DNA of 64,000 bases from Azophilus sp965214305. GTDB taxonomy: Bacteria; Pseudomonadota; Gammaproteobacteria; Pseudomonadales; Azotimanducaceae. Positions 49,348-58,483 of this stretch are shown here, piece after piece (position 1 is the stretch's first letter; every line of letters starts with the position of its first letter). The position numbers and the translations under genes are program-made. The DNA is taken from the NCBI GenBank assembly GCA_965214305.1, contig OZ243949.1:806001-870000 (forward strand), written 5' to 3'. The notes under the pieces are model-generated. The model made no database searches and was not told where the DNA came from. It was given only the letters and a program-made list of their open reading frames with translations.

Positions 49348-50606
49348 CGAGAGAGCATGTGCCGAGACATGCCGAAGCCCGGATCCGCACAGCTCTAAGG
49401 GATACCCGCATCGTCGCGCTCGTGGGCCCGCGGCAATCCGGGAGACCACGCTCGCTCGCCGGTTCGCCGACAACGAGAAACGCCCCTTCGTCACTTTGGA
49501 CGATGAACAGTTCAGGCGATTCGCCCAAGACGACCCCCATCGGCTTCATGCGCGGTCGGCGTGGCGCGGTCATTGACGAAATTCAACGCGCCCCCGGGCT
49601 CATTCTCGAGCTCAAGAAGCAAGTTGATGATGATCCTACGCCCGGACGCTACCTAATCACCGGCTCCGTGGAACTGTTCAAAAGCGCAATTTCGCCCGAT
49701 TCGCTCGCAGGGCGCGTGGAGACGATTGAACTTTTGCCGTTTTCCCAAGCCGAAGTGGCCGTCGCCGGTGTTCCGAACTTTCTGGAAAGGGCCTTTACGG
49801 CGGACTTCCCTCACTTCGCCCCCACCGGCCCAACGGACAATCTGGTTGAGCGGGTGGTTTCGGGCGGGTTCCCGGAAGTCCAAGCCCGCCCGGATCTCAC
49901 AAGACGCCATAGCTGGCTGCGGGCCTACGCCCGCTCGCTCGCGGAGAGGGATATTTCCGACATCGCGGCCACCAACAAGCTCGACCGGATGACGGCACTG
50001 ATCGACCATGCGGCCGTTTCCGGTGGCCAACTGGTCAACCTGTCCGACCTGGGTTCCAAACTGCGTGTCGATGGTAAAACGGTGGATCGGTGGCTGACCC
50101 TGCTTGAACGGGTGTACTTGGTCCGCCGAATCGGGGCTTGGCATCGCAATGAGCGCAAACGGCTGGTCAAGACACCGAAGCTGCAGTTTCTGGACTCAGG
50201 CTTGCTCGCCGCCCTGCGGCGGATTGACCGAACAGCGATAGAACGAAGCCGGAGGAATCTTGGCCCCCTGCTCGAATGCTTCACTTACGCCGAGATCGCC
50301 AAGGCCGTCGCGCTACACGGTAACTTGATCGCCATCAGCCACTATCGCGACAAGGACGGTGCTGAGGTCGATCTGGTTCTGGAGCGGTCGCCGGGCGAGG
50401 TTGTGGGCATCGAAGTCAAGGCGGGAGCGACCGTGCGCCCGGACGACTTCAAGGCGTTGGCGCGCCTTGCAGCCGCTGCTGGCGATCATTTCGTCTGCGG
50501 AATCCTCCTTCACGACGGCGAGCGGATTCAGCGAGCGGGTTCCAGAATGTTCGCCATGCCCATCAAGGTGCTGTGGGAGAGCGGCTTTGCAGCCGCGACT
50601 TCCTAG
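49341..50606 (+). CDS. AAA_14/DUF4143-family ATPase with compensated frameshifts, Walker A destroyed
   Basis: 421 aa from the ATG at 49341. The family's N-terminal ATPase starts IVALVGPRQSG, but then the frame reads RPRSL where GKTTL is expected. The expected sequence (TTLARRFADNEKRPFVTLDD) is present in another frame from about 49443 to 49541; a one-base loss in GGGAGACC (expected GGGAAGACC) and a one-base gain near 49541 explain it. Afterwards the protein is normal: GAVIDEIQRAPGL, YLITGSVEL and a C-terminal DUF4143 nuclease-like core (KDGAEVDLVLE, GIEVKAGATV). The Walker A lysine is lost, so it is probably inactive, unless these are sequencing errors. The final AAATS and stop come from MITE fragment G. 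Confidence 0.8.
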   Translation: MPAREHVPRHAEARIRTALRDTRIVALVGPRQSGRPRSLAGSPTTRNAPSSLWTMNSSGDSPKTTPIGFMRGRRGAVIDEIQRAPGLILELKKQVDDDPTPGRYLITGSVELFKSAISPDSLAGRVETIELLPFSQAEVAVAGVPNFLERAFTADFPHFAPTGPTDNLVERVVSGGFPEVQARPDLTRRHSWLRAYARSLAERDISDIAATNKLDRMTALIDHAAVSGGQLVNLSDLGSKLRVDGKTVDRWLTLLERVYLVRRIGAWHRNERKRLVKTPKLQFLDSGLLAALRRIDRTAIERSRRNLGPLLECFTYAEIAKAVALHGNLIAISHYRDKDGAEVDLVLERSPGEVVGIEVKAGATVRPDDFKALARLAAAAGDHFVCGILLHDGERIQRAGSRMFAMPIKVLWESGFAAATS

Positions 50607-50621
50607 GGCGCAGGCTCCTAA
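50579..50621. repeat. MITE-like repeat, right-end fragment G
   Basis: GGCTTTGCAGCCGCGACTTC and CTAGGGCGCAGGCTCCTAAG. Two convergent genes both end in it: the ATPase TAG at 50604-50606 and the TAG of the next gene at 50618-50620. Confidence 0.7.
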
Positions 50622-51109
50622 GAGGCGAGGTCCGGCCTATACTTCAGCATCGTTCGCGAACCTTCGGCAAGGCCGTTACGAAACCGTGGGCCCCAGGTTC
50701 CCCACTCGTCGGCATACTTCTTGCCCATAACGGCGAGCACCCCTTCGCGGACGTCCGCGTCGGTTTCGATGCTGGCGGTCGCCTCAACCACGGGCAGGCT
50801 TCGATAACGCTCGTTGGCCCGCCGCCAATTACCCAAATCACCAACCCAAATGCGCGCGCGATCAAGGCCGCGGCGGATAGCCTCGGTGCGCCAAGCGTCA
50901 TTGCGGGTTACGACGAACATGGAGCCCTCGTACAGAGCAAACCAAATTTCCGCTTGGCAGCGGCTTTCCCCGCCATCGCTCTTCAGCGGTGTCAGGTAAA
51001 TCAGCGGTGATTGCGTCATGGCCGCATGGGGCGCTTTAACAGCGCGCGCGAACGGCGTCAGAACGATGGTGGCGATACCGGTGCCTAAAAGTGTACGTCT
51101 TGTAATCAT
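50618..51109 (-). CDS. Tat-exported small protein, possible split-barrel flavoprotein-like fold
   Basis: 163 aa. It starts MITRRTLLGTGIATIVLTPF, a twin-arginine signal, so the folded protein is exported. The core (YLTPLKSDGGES, AEIWFALYEGSMFVVTRNDA, RIWVGDLGNWRRANERY) has the strand pattern of the pyridoxamine-phosphate-oxidase or nitroreductase-like split barrel. A cofactor-binding role would fit Tat export but is not proven. It lies 24 bp after the fumarase gene and is probably cotranscribed. The stop is in repeat fragment G. Confidence 0.6.
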   Translation of the reverse strand: MITRRTLLGTGIATIVLTPFARAVKAPHAAMTQSPLIYLTPLKSDGGESRCQAEIWFALYEGSMFVVTRNDAWRTEAIRRGLDRARIWVGDLGNWRRANERYRSLPVVEATASIETDADVREGVLAVMGKKYADEWGTWGPRFRNGLAEGSRTMLKYRPDLAS

Positions 51110-51133
51110 GGGGTTCTCCTTAAACTGTGCTCA

Positions 51134-52654
51134 TCAAGCAAGATTGCGGGCGGCGATGCGCTCGCGAGCCAAGCCCGCCCACTGTTTGGGGCCATCAATG
51201 TGTACCGAGTTGCCGTGCGCGTCCACGGCAACGGTAACCGGCATATCTTGCACCTCGAATTCGCGGATTGCTTCCATGCCGAGTTCCGGGAACGCCAATA
51301 GGCGGGCACCGGTAATGGCCTGGGCGATGAGGTAGGCGGCACCGCCCACCGCGATGAGCGAGGTTGCGCCGTGCTCGCGAATGGCGGCGATGGCCCGGGG
51401 GCCGCGTTCCGCCTTGCCAATCATGCCCAAAAGCCCGGTGCGTTCGAGCAGGGTTCGCGTGAATTGATCCATGCGGGTAGCGGTGGTGGGGCCGGCCGGC
51501 CCCACCACCTCGTCGCGCACCGGGTCCACCGGGCCGACGTAGTAGATGAACCGACCCCCGAGATCCACGGGCAACGGCTCGCCGCGCCGCAACAAATCGA
51601 CCATCTTTTTGTGTGCGGCATCGCGGCCGGTGAGCATTTTGCCGGATAACAGCAAGGTATCCCCGGCCCGCCACTCGCGCATCGCTGCCCGCGTTAACGT
51701 ATCAAGATCAACACGCATCGCGTTTTCTATTTTGAAATCGAGTTCCGGCCAATCGTTCAAGTCGGGGGCCGAAAACCGGGCCGGCCCGCTGCCGTCAAGC
51801 ACAAAATGAACGTGCCGCGTGGCCGTACAGTTGGGGATGACGGCAACCGGCTTGTTGGCGGCGTGCGTCGGATATTCCTTGACCTTGACATCCAGCACGG
51901 TGGTCAAACCCCCCAAACCCTGAGCACCGATGCCGAGCGCGTTGACCTTGCCGAACAGTTCCAGCCGCAGGGCCTCGCCGCGATTGGCCGCACCGCGCGC
52001 CCGCAGGGCCTGAATGTCGATGGGTTCCATCATGGCTTCCTTGGCGAGCAGCATCGCTTTTTCCGGCGTACCGCCGATGCCGATACCGAGAATGCCGGGC
52101 GGACACCAGCCCGCGCCCATTTCCGGAACCACCGACAACACCCAATCCGCCACCGAATCGCTGGGGTTGAGCACCTTGAATTTGGCCTTCGCCTCGCTGC
52201 CGCCGCCCTTCGCCGCCACCTCTACCCCGAGTGTGTCGCCGGGTACCAGCCTGGTGTGAATGACCGCGGGCGTATTGTCGCCGGTGTTGGCGCGGGCACC
52301 GTCCGGGTCGGCGAGCACGGAACCGCGCAACAGGTTATCCGGGTGGCTATAGCCGCGCCGCACACCTTCGTTAATCATCGCCTCGACACTGAGATTGCCT
52401 GCCCAGCGAACCGCCATGCCCACCTCCAGGAAGACGATGACGATACCGGTATCCTGACAAATGGGGCGCTTGCCAAGGGCGCACAGGCGTGAATTGACCA
52501 GCACCTGTTGCAATGCCGCCTTGGCTGCCGGGGATTCCTCCAGCTCGTAGGCTTCGGCCATGGCGCGGATGAAGTCGGGCGGGTGGTAATAGGAAATGTA
52601 TTGGAGCGCGTCCGCCACGCTCTTTATCAGATCATCTTGTTTGATAACGGTCAT
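51134..52654 (-). CDS. fumA: class I fumarate hydratase (4Fe-4S)
   Basis: 506 aa from the ATG at 52654; an ATG 11 codons earlier is less likely. The three cluster cysteines are visible in KRPICQDTG, GAGWCPPGILGIG and VIPNCTATRHVHF. The C-terminal beta domain has LTGRDAAHKKM, YYVGPVDPV and VGPAGPTTATRMD. It converts fumarate to malate in the TCA cycle. The fused alpha-beta architecture is that of FumA/FumB rather than the two-subunit form. Confidence 0.95.
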   Translation of the reverse strand: MTVIKQDDLIKSVADALQYISYYHPPDFIRAMAEAYELEESPAAKAALQQVLVNSRLCALGKRPICQDTGIVIVFLEVGMAVRWAGNLSVEAMINEGVRRGYSHPDNLLRGSVLADPDGARANTGDNTPAVIHTRLVPGDTLGVEVAAKGGGSEAKAKFKVLNPSDSVADWVLSVVPEMGAGWCPPGILGIGIGGTPEKAMLLAKEAMMEPIDIQALRARGAANRGEALRLELFGKVNALGIGAQGLGGLTTVLDVKVKEYPTHAANKPVAVIPNCTATRHVHFVLDGSGPARFSAPDLNDWPELDFKIENAMRVDLDTLTRAAMREWRAGDTLLLSGKMLTGRDAAHKKMVDLLRRGEPLPVDLGGRFIYYVGPVDPVRDEVVGPAGPTTATRMDQFTRTLLERTGLLGMIGKAERGPRAIAAIREHGATSLIAVGGAAYLIAQAITGARLLAFPELGMEAIREFEVQDMPVTVAVDAHGNSVHIDGPKQWAGLARERIAARNLA

Positions 52655-52770
52655 GAGCAATGCGGGTTTCCGAGTTGATGGCATCATACTCCAGCGAATA
52701 TCGTTCGTGGGCTGTTAAGATAGCGCGACTCCAAACCGAACAACGTTGCAGCCGAGGAAGCCTTGATCGC

Positions 52771-53979
52771 ATGAGACCCGAACTGTTCATTGGCGCCATC
52801 GCTCTGCTCGTTTGGGGGGGATGCGCAAAAGCCAACGACCCCAAACAACTCGCCGAACGCTATCTGATCGTCGATACGCACATCGATGCGCCCCATCGGC
52901 TCTTTAAGCAGTGGGAAGATGTCACCCAAGCCACGGCTTCCGGTGATTTCGACTATCCGCGCGCGGCAGCCGGCGGGCTCGATGCGGCCTTTATGTCGAT
53001 CTATATTCCGGCAACGGTCGATCTGGCCGGGCAAGCAGCCGAGCGGGCGGACGAACTCATCGGCCTAGTGGAAAAGATGGTCGCCGATGCGCCGGACAAA
53101 TACGCCATCGCAACCTGCGTCGCCGACCTCGGCCGCATTCGCAATAGCGGCCGCATCGCGCTGCCCATGGGCATGGAAAATGGCGCGCCCATCGCCGGCG
53201 ACTTCGACAACCTGCGCCGCTTTCGCGACCGTGGCATCCGCTATGTGACCTTGGCGCACTCACGGGCGAACCACATTTCCGATTCCTCCTACGACGACTT
53301 CGAGCGCTGGCAGGGCCTGTCCCCATTCGGCAAGTCGCTGGTGCCGGAAATGAACCGCCAAGGCGTGATGATCGATGTGTCCCACCTCAGCGACCGGGCG
53401 TTTTGGCAGGTGCTTGAATTAACACAAACACCGGTGCTGGCAACCCACTCCTCGCTGCGGCATTTCACCCCCGGTTTTCATCGCAACATGAGCGACGAGA
53501 TGGTGGTCGCCCTCGGCAAGAGCGGTGGTGTTGTGCAAATCAGTTTCGGCAGCGACTTTTTAACCCCGGTCGCCCAAGCTTACCGTGCGGCATCCAGAAA
53601 GGCCGCGCTTGCCTATACCTTCAACAATCAAATGGCCGAGGACGACCCGCGCCGCGCCGATTTTCTCGACCGCTACCGGCGAGAACATCCCTATCCCTAC
53701 GCAACCCTGGACGACGTTTTGGATCACATAGACCGTGCCGTGGCGCTAGCCGGCATCGACGCCGTAGGCTTGGGTTCCGATTACGATGGTGTGGGCGATT
53801 CGCTACCGGTCGGTCTCAAGGATGTCTCCACCTACCCCAACCTGATTGCGGGGCTTCTGGAGCGAGGCTACACAACAGCGGATATCGAGAAAATTCTGGG
53901 CGGCAACACCCTGGCTGTCTGGCGTGCGGCGGAAGACTTTGCGGCGCGGCACGGCAACGCGCCGGCTTGCCGAACCTGA
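52771..53979 (+). CDS. membrane dipeptidase (peptidase family M19), lipoprotein
   Basis: 402 aa from the ATG at 52771, which starts a lipoprotein signal (FIGAIALLVWGGC). Zinc-site motifs typical of renal-dipeptidase-like enzymes are present: LIVDTHIDAPH, GMENGAPI, YVTLAHSRANHISDSSYD, MIDVSHLSD, ATHSSLRHFTPGFHRN and GLGSDYDGVG. It hydrolyses dipeptides, including some D-amino-acid peptides, at the envelope. It is divergent from the fumarase gene. Confidence 0.94.
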   Translation: MRPELFIGAIALLVWGGCAKANDPKQLAERYLIVDTHIDAPHRLFKQWEDVTQATASGDFDYPRAAAGGLDAAFMSIYIPATVDLAGQAAERADELIGLVEKMVADAPDKYAIATCVADLGRIRNSGRIALPMGMENGAPIAGDFDNLRRFRDRGIRYVTLAHSRANHISDSSYDDFERWQGLSPFGKSLVPEMNRQGVMIDVSHLSDRAFWQVLELTQTPVLATHSSLRHFTPGFHRNMSDEMVVALGKSGGVVQISFGSDFLTPVAQAYRAASRKAALAYTFNNQMAEDDPRRADFLDRYRREHPYPYATLDDVLDHIDRAVALAGIDAVGLGSDYDGVGDSLPVGLKDVSTYPNLIAGLLERGYTTADIEKILGGNTLAVWRAAEDFAARHGNAPACRT

Positions 53980-53980
53980 G

Positions 53981-54076
53981 TTGCACCCGCCAGACAACCG
54001 GGCTGGCCGATGGGCATTCATCGTGCTTATGGCCCTTGCCAACGCGGGCTGCGGTAATAGAGAACGGTCAAACTGA
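53981..54076 (+). CDS. possible tiny lipoprotein
   Basis: 31 aa from a TTG two bases after the dipeptidase stop: MHPPDNRAGRWAFIVL, then LANAGC as a lipobox and a seven-residue polar tail. Very small lipoproteins of this kind (LptM or entericidin-like) exist, but there is no clear ribosome site and translation would rely on coupling. Confidence 0.35.
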   Translation: MHPPDNRAGRWAFIVLMALANAGCGNRERSN

Positions 54077-54164
54077 GCCACGACCAAAAGCCGGACGGCA
54101 TACTTGGGCGCATCCACCTTTGATAAACTGACCGCCTCTCAATCGCCGGTCAGCGAGCCAACCC

Positions 54165-55886
54165 ATGTCTGAGCTACCATCAACCCAACCGCAGCTGCCC
54201 GGCAAGTTGATGCTGGGCATCGCACTCGGGCAGGGCATCGCCCTGTTTCTGCTCTGGCGGATGCTGGAACACGAAGCCTGGCCGAGCCAAATACCGGCCA
54301 TCAATTTTCCACTTTGGACGCTGGTGCTCGTCGCACCCACCATGCTGCTGCTCTGTCTCGAACAACGGAACCTGCCGCGCAGCCTCAAGGCGGTGGGGCT
54401 ATTCTCCGGCACACTGGCGCTTATCGCGGTCTACATGGGCTGGCAGGCTTCTCCCCAAGGGGAATTTCCCATCGTCTCCCTACTGTTGGTTTACGTTCTC
54501 ACCACGCTTATTGCCTGTTTCAAGGGCTTGATGTACTGCCAACCATGGATCGCCAAGTCGCCGGCCGATTACGCGACCCTGTTCACCTATTCCTGGCGTA
54601 ACTTTCTGGTGGTCGCGCTCGCCACGCTATTGGCGCTGGGGGTCGCTTTGATTCTGTATCTCTGGGCCACCCTGTTTGCCGCCATCGGCATCGACTTTTT
54701 CAAGCAGCTGTTCGGCAACGATTGGTTTCTCTTCCCCGTGCTTGCCAGTGCTTTCGGGATGGGCGCCCTTATCTTTCGCCGCCTCGTCAAGGTAATCGAT
54801 AGCATTACCAGCCTGCTTGAGGGGTTGATGCGGCTCTTGCTGCCGCTACTCGCCACGGTGCTGCTGATCTTCCTCGGCGCCTTACCCTTCACCACCCTGC
54901 AACCCCTATGGGAAACCGGCAGCGGCACCGCCCTACTGCTATGGCTGAACGCCTTTGCGCTGTTCTTTGTCAACGCGGTCTATCAAACGGGACAGGGTTC
55001 GCCCTACCCGCCCTGGGTGCATCGCGGCCTGTCCGCCAGCATTGCGCTGCTACCGATCATTTCCGGGTTGGCGCTCTACGGTTTGTACCTGCGGGTCGAT
55101 GAGTACGGCTGGACCGTGCAGCGTTGCTGGGCGTTTACGGTGTTTGCGATATTAGCGCTCTTCTCGGTTGGATACGCTTGGTACATCCTGCGTCGGCGAT
55201 GGCAGTGGCCGCGCTATCTCGGGCGGGTGAATAAGGCGATGGGATGGGTCGTGCTCGTGCTCATGCTGCTGGTCAACAGTCCCGTGCTCGACTTCCGCTC
55301 AATTGCGCTGGCCAGCCAGTGGCAGCGCGTCGAGTCCGGGGAGGTGGCACTGCACGATTTCGACTTCAACTATGCACAGCGCCAGCTCGCCCGGCCCGGC
55401 CACCAAAAAATGCAAGCGCTCGTCCGGGAATATGAAAATTCCGACCCCGAGTTGATCCGCATTATTAAAGCGACCGAACAGAGGCGGCTAAACAGCGACC
55501 AATCATTCGACACGCTGTGGGCAAACCTGAGTTACCGGCCCGAACCCTTTGATCCACCACCCGGTCTGCGCGAGGCGGCCAGCATGAGCGTTTTCGGGCG
55601 AATTCCCGAGCGACACAACAACACCATGCTGGTGCGGGTTGACTTGGACGCGGACGGTGCCTTCGAATATGTGCTGATTTCACAGCACCGTAACAACGAC
55701 GACCTGGTGGAGGCGGAGCTTCTGTATCGCGAAGGGGACGCTTGGCAGAGACGCCCCCTGGTTGCGCGCGACCGGCCCGACGATATCGATATCTTCGAGA
55801 CGCTACGCGGAAGCGAGATTGAAGCGGTGCCGCCCCGTTTCAAGAACCTGAAATTAGGTGATCTTGTGTTTCGCGAGGCTTATTGA
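54165..55886 (+). CDS. DUF4153-family membrane protein
   Basis: 573 aa. About a dozen predicted membrane helices fill residues 15-390, with PWIAKSPADYATLFTYSWRN and an internal conserved block typical of DUF4153. A soluble C-terminal part follows (400-573), including EYVLISQHRNNDDLVEAELL. DUF4153 proteins are integral membrane proteins of unknown function. It is convergent with recQ, 24 bp apart. Confidence 0.8.
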   Translation: MSELPSTQPQLPGKLMLGIALGQGIALFLLWRMLEHEAWPSQIPAINFPLWTLVLVAPTMLLLCLEQRNLPRSLKAVGLFSGTLALIAVYMGWQASPQGEFPIVSLLLVYVLTTLIACFKGLMYCQPWIAKSPADYATLFTYSWRNFLVVALATLLALGVALILYLWATLFAAIGIDFFKQLFGNDWFLFPVLASAFGMGALIFRRLVKVIDSITSLLEGLMRLLLPLLATVLLIFLGALPFTTLQPLWETGSGTALLLWLNAFALFFVNAVYQTGQGSPYPPWVHRGLSASIALLPIISGLALYGLYLRVDEYGWTVQRCWAFTVFAILALFSVGYAWYILRRRWQWPRYLGRVNKAMGWVVLVLMLLVNSPVLDFRSIALASQWQRVESGEVALHDFDFNYAQRQLARPGHQKMQALVREYENSDPELIRIIKATEQRRLNSDQSFDTLWANLSYRPEPFDPPPGLREAASMSVFGRIPERHNNTMLVRVDLDADGAFEYVLISQHRNNDDLVEAELLYREGDAWQRRPLVARDRPDDIDIFETLRGSEIEAVPPRFKNLKLGDLVFREAY

Positions 55887-55910
55887 GGCAGTTGGCAGCG
55901 AGTGGGCGAA

Positions 55911-57749
55911 CTAATCAAGCGGCGCATCGGGTTGCGCGATAGCCTCGGCAATCACTGCCAGGAATTCCGCCCCGTACCGGTCGCACTTGGCTTGGCCAAC
56001 GCCATGCACCGCCAACAGCTCCTCAAGGGTGCCGGGCTTAAGGCGCACCAGTTCCTTGAGGGTGGCGTCGTGGAAAATGACGTAGGCCGGCACGCTCGCC
56101 TGCTTCGCCAGCCGAGCGCGGCATTCGCGCAGGGCATGCCATAGCGGCCGATCCTGCGCGGATATCGCATAGGCGCTGTTGCGTGCCGCTTTTGTCTCGG
56201 GCTTGGCGGAAGCCTGGTGCCTTGCGGAAGCGTCCTCGCGCAACTGCACCCCTTGCTCGCCACGCAATAAAGCCCGCGACTTGCCGGTAAGCCGCAACGC
56301 ACCGAAGCGTTGCACTTCCGAGTGGAGATAGCCCCGCACCATCAGTTGCCGCAGAATCGACCGCCAAGTGGTGGCGGAGCGGTCCTCGCCGATGCCAAAG
56401 GTGCTTAAATTCTGGTGGCGGTGTTGCAGCACCTTCGGCGTCTGCTTGCCGCGCAATACGTCGATAACGTGGGCCGCTCCGAAATGCTGGCCGGTGCGAT
56501 AAACGCAAGACAGCAATTTCTGGGCTTCAACCGTGCCGTCCCAAGTTCGCGGCGGCGACAGGCAGATATCGCAATTGCCGCAGTCTTCGGGCAGCTTGTC
56601 CCCAAAATATTCAAGCAACGCACGCCGTCGGCAACTGGTGATCTCGCACCAGCCGAGCAGGCCATCAAGTTTGGCGCGCTCGATACGCTTGTGGGCTTCG
56701 TCGGCTTCCGACTGCTCCACCATTTGGCGCAACCGCACCACATCCTGCAAACCGTAGATCATCCAGGCTTCGGCCGGCTCGCCATCACGCCCGGCTCGCC
56801 CCGTTTCCTGATAGTAGGCCTCAACGCTCTTGGGTAGATCGATGTGGGCGACGAAGCGGACATCCGGCTTGTCGATACCCATCCCGAAGGCAATGGTTGC
56901 CACCATGACGATGCCGTCTTCGCGCAGGAAGCGGACCTGATGTTCGGAGCGCACCGGGGCGGGCAGACCGGCGTGGTAGGGCAGCGCCTTAAAGCCCCGC
57001 CCGGCCAACATGGCGGCGGTGCTCTCGACCTTCTTGCGGGTCATGGCGTAGACAATGCCCGCCTCGCCCCGCCGATTGTCCAAGAAACTGGCCAACTGGG
57101 CACCGGCATCCGTTTTGGCCTGGACTCTGTAGCGGATGTTGGGCCGATCAAAGCCGCTGACGAAACGCTCGGCATCGGTCATATCCAGACGCGCCAAGAT
57201 ATCGCGGCCTGTCGTGGCATCGGCGGTTGCGGTCAAGGCCATGCGCGGTACACCGGGGAACTGTTGCCGCAGGATATTCAGGCCCAGATAGTCCTGACGA
57301 AAATCGTGGCCCCACTGCGAAACACAATGCGCCTCGTCAATGGCAATAACGGAGAGTGGCACGCTGGCCAGAAATTCCAGCGTCTCTTCCCGCAACAGGC
57401 GTTCCGGTGCCAGATAGAGCAGATCAAGGCCACCCCGCCCAATGGCTTCCAGCACATCCTGCTGCTCTGCATGGGAAAGCGTCGAGTTCAAAAAGCGGGC
57501 ACGCACACCCCATTGGCGAAGCGCGGCAACCTGATCCTGCATCAGGGCGATTAGCGGCGAAACCACGAGCCCCAAGCCGGGCCGAATCATTGCGGGTATC
57601 TGGTAACATAAGGACTTGCCACCGCCGGTTGGCATAAGCACCAGCACATCCTTACCCGCGAGTACCGTCGCGACCACATCCTGCTGGCGGCCACGAAACC
57701 CGGAATAGCCGTAAACATCCCGCAACAGCTGATGGGCTCGTTCAATCAT
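55911..57749 (-). CDS. recQ: ATP-dependent DNA helicase RecQ
   Basis: 612 aa. Superfamily 2 motifs are in order: FRGRQQDVV (motif 0), LMPTGGGKSLCYQIPA (Walker A), AIDEAHCVSQWGHDFR (DEAH plus aromatic loop), GIVYAMTRK and YQETGRAGRDGEPAEAW. The RQC zinc cluster is CEITSCRRRALLEYF with CGNCDIC, then a winged helix and an HRDC domain (PLWHALRECRARLAKQ, TLEELLAVHGVGQAK). It unwinds DNA in recombination and repair. Confidence 0.97.
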   Translation of the reverse strand: MIERAHQLLRDVYGYSGFRGRQQDVVATVLAGKDVLVLMPTGGGKSLCYQIPAMIRPGLGLVVSPLIALMQDQVAALRQWGVRARFLNSTLSHAEQQDVLEAIGRGGLDLLYLAPERLLREETLEFLASVPLSVIAIDEAHCVSQWGHDFRQDYLGLNILRQQFPGVPRMALTATADATTGRDILARLDMTDAERFVSGFDRPNIRYRVQAKTDAGAQLASFLDNRRGEAGIVYAMTRKKVESTAAMLAGRGFKALPYHAGLPAPVRSEHQVRFLREDGIVMVATIAFGMGIDKPDVRFVAHIDLPKSVEAYYQETGRAGRDGEPAEAWMIYGLQDVVRLRQMVEQSEADEAHKRIERAKLDGLLGWCEITSCRRRALLEYFGDKLPEDCGNCDICLSPPRTWDGTVEAQKLLSCVYRTGQHFGAAHVIDVLRGKQTPKVLQHRHQNLSTFGIGEDRSATTWRSILRQLMVRGYLHSEVQRFGALRLTGKSRALLRGEQGVQLREDASARHQASAKPETKAARNSAYAISAQDRPLWHALRECRARLAKQASVPAYVIFHDATLKELVRLKPGTLEELLAVHGVGQAKCDRYGAEFLAVIAEAIAQPDAPLD

Positions 57750-57800
57750 GCTGGGGATTATGACAGCCGCGGTTTGCAGCCCGCACCACCCGGTAGGCTT

Positions 57801-58430
57801 TCAGGTCAGGCTCAAAATCACCTGATGTTGCACGAGTGGAATCAAGGCTTTGACTTTAATTTGGCGCGGATCAAGCAGCGCCTGCATGGTAAGGCCGCGT
57901 AACAAGGCGATCACTAGGGTCGCCGTCGCCGACGTATCGACCTCAGTACGAAAATCACCCTCCCGGACGCCGCGTTCGACCATCTCCGCAACATGCGCAC
58001 GCATACGCCGGGTCAAACGGGCAATATCCTCGCGGATTTCCGGAACCGAACTCACCGCCTCGCCCATGATGGCGTAGAGCGCACGAATGTGGCTTTCGCG
58101 CCGGGTGACTTCAAGCAGATAAATCTCGATGTAGGCCTGCAATGCCTGGGTAGCGGTGCCCTGTTTTAACGCGGGCTCAAGCTGATCTTCGCGAAACGCC
58201 TTGGTGCTGTGCCGCACCACCGCCCGCAACAAGCCTTCCTTGGAACCGAAACGGGCACTCACCAACGGACCCGTATAGCCCGCCTCTTCACCGATTTGGC
58301 TCACCGTTGTTCGCATATAGCCTTGGCGGGCGAACAAACGACGGGCGGCAAGAATCAAGAGACGTTCAGACTCGGCCTTGCGCTGGCTCTGCGTCCGCCC
58401 CGTCTTGGCAGCTGCCGATTTCATTCGCAT
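57801..58430 (-). CDS. TetR-family transcriptional regulator
   Basis: 209 aa. The N-terminal HTH is clear: RLLILAARRLFARQGYMRTT, VSQIGEEAGYTGPLVSARFG and SKEGLLRAVV. The C-terminal ligand domain is generic (YIEIYLLEVTRRESHI, FRTEVDTSATATLVIALLRG). It is the last gene of the minus-strand group with the CoA lyase and MaoC genes, 53 bp after the lyase gene, and probably regulates them in response to an acyl-CoA. Confidence 0.9.
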   Translation of the reverse strand: MRMKSAAAKTGRTQSQRKAESERLLILAARRLFARQGYMRTTVSQIGEEAGYTGPLVSARFGSKEGLLRAVVRHSTKAFREDQLEPALKQGTATQALQAYIEIYLLEVTRRESHIRALYAIMGEAVSSVPEIREDIARLTRRMRAHVAEMVERGVREGDFRTEVDTSATATLVIALLRGLTMQALLDPRQIKVKALIPLVQHQVILSLT

Positions 58431-58483
58431 ACCTTAAATCTAGATTAGCGATCTGTCTTGAGCGCCGGGGGTTGCCCAGGTTT

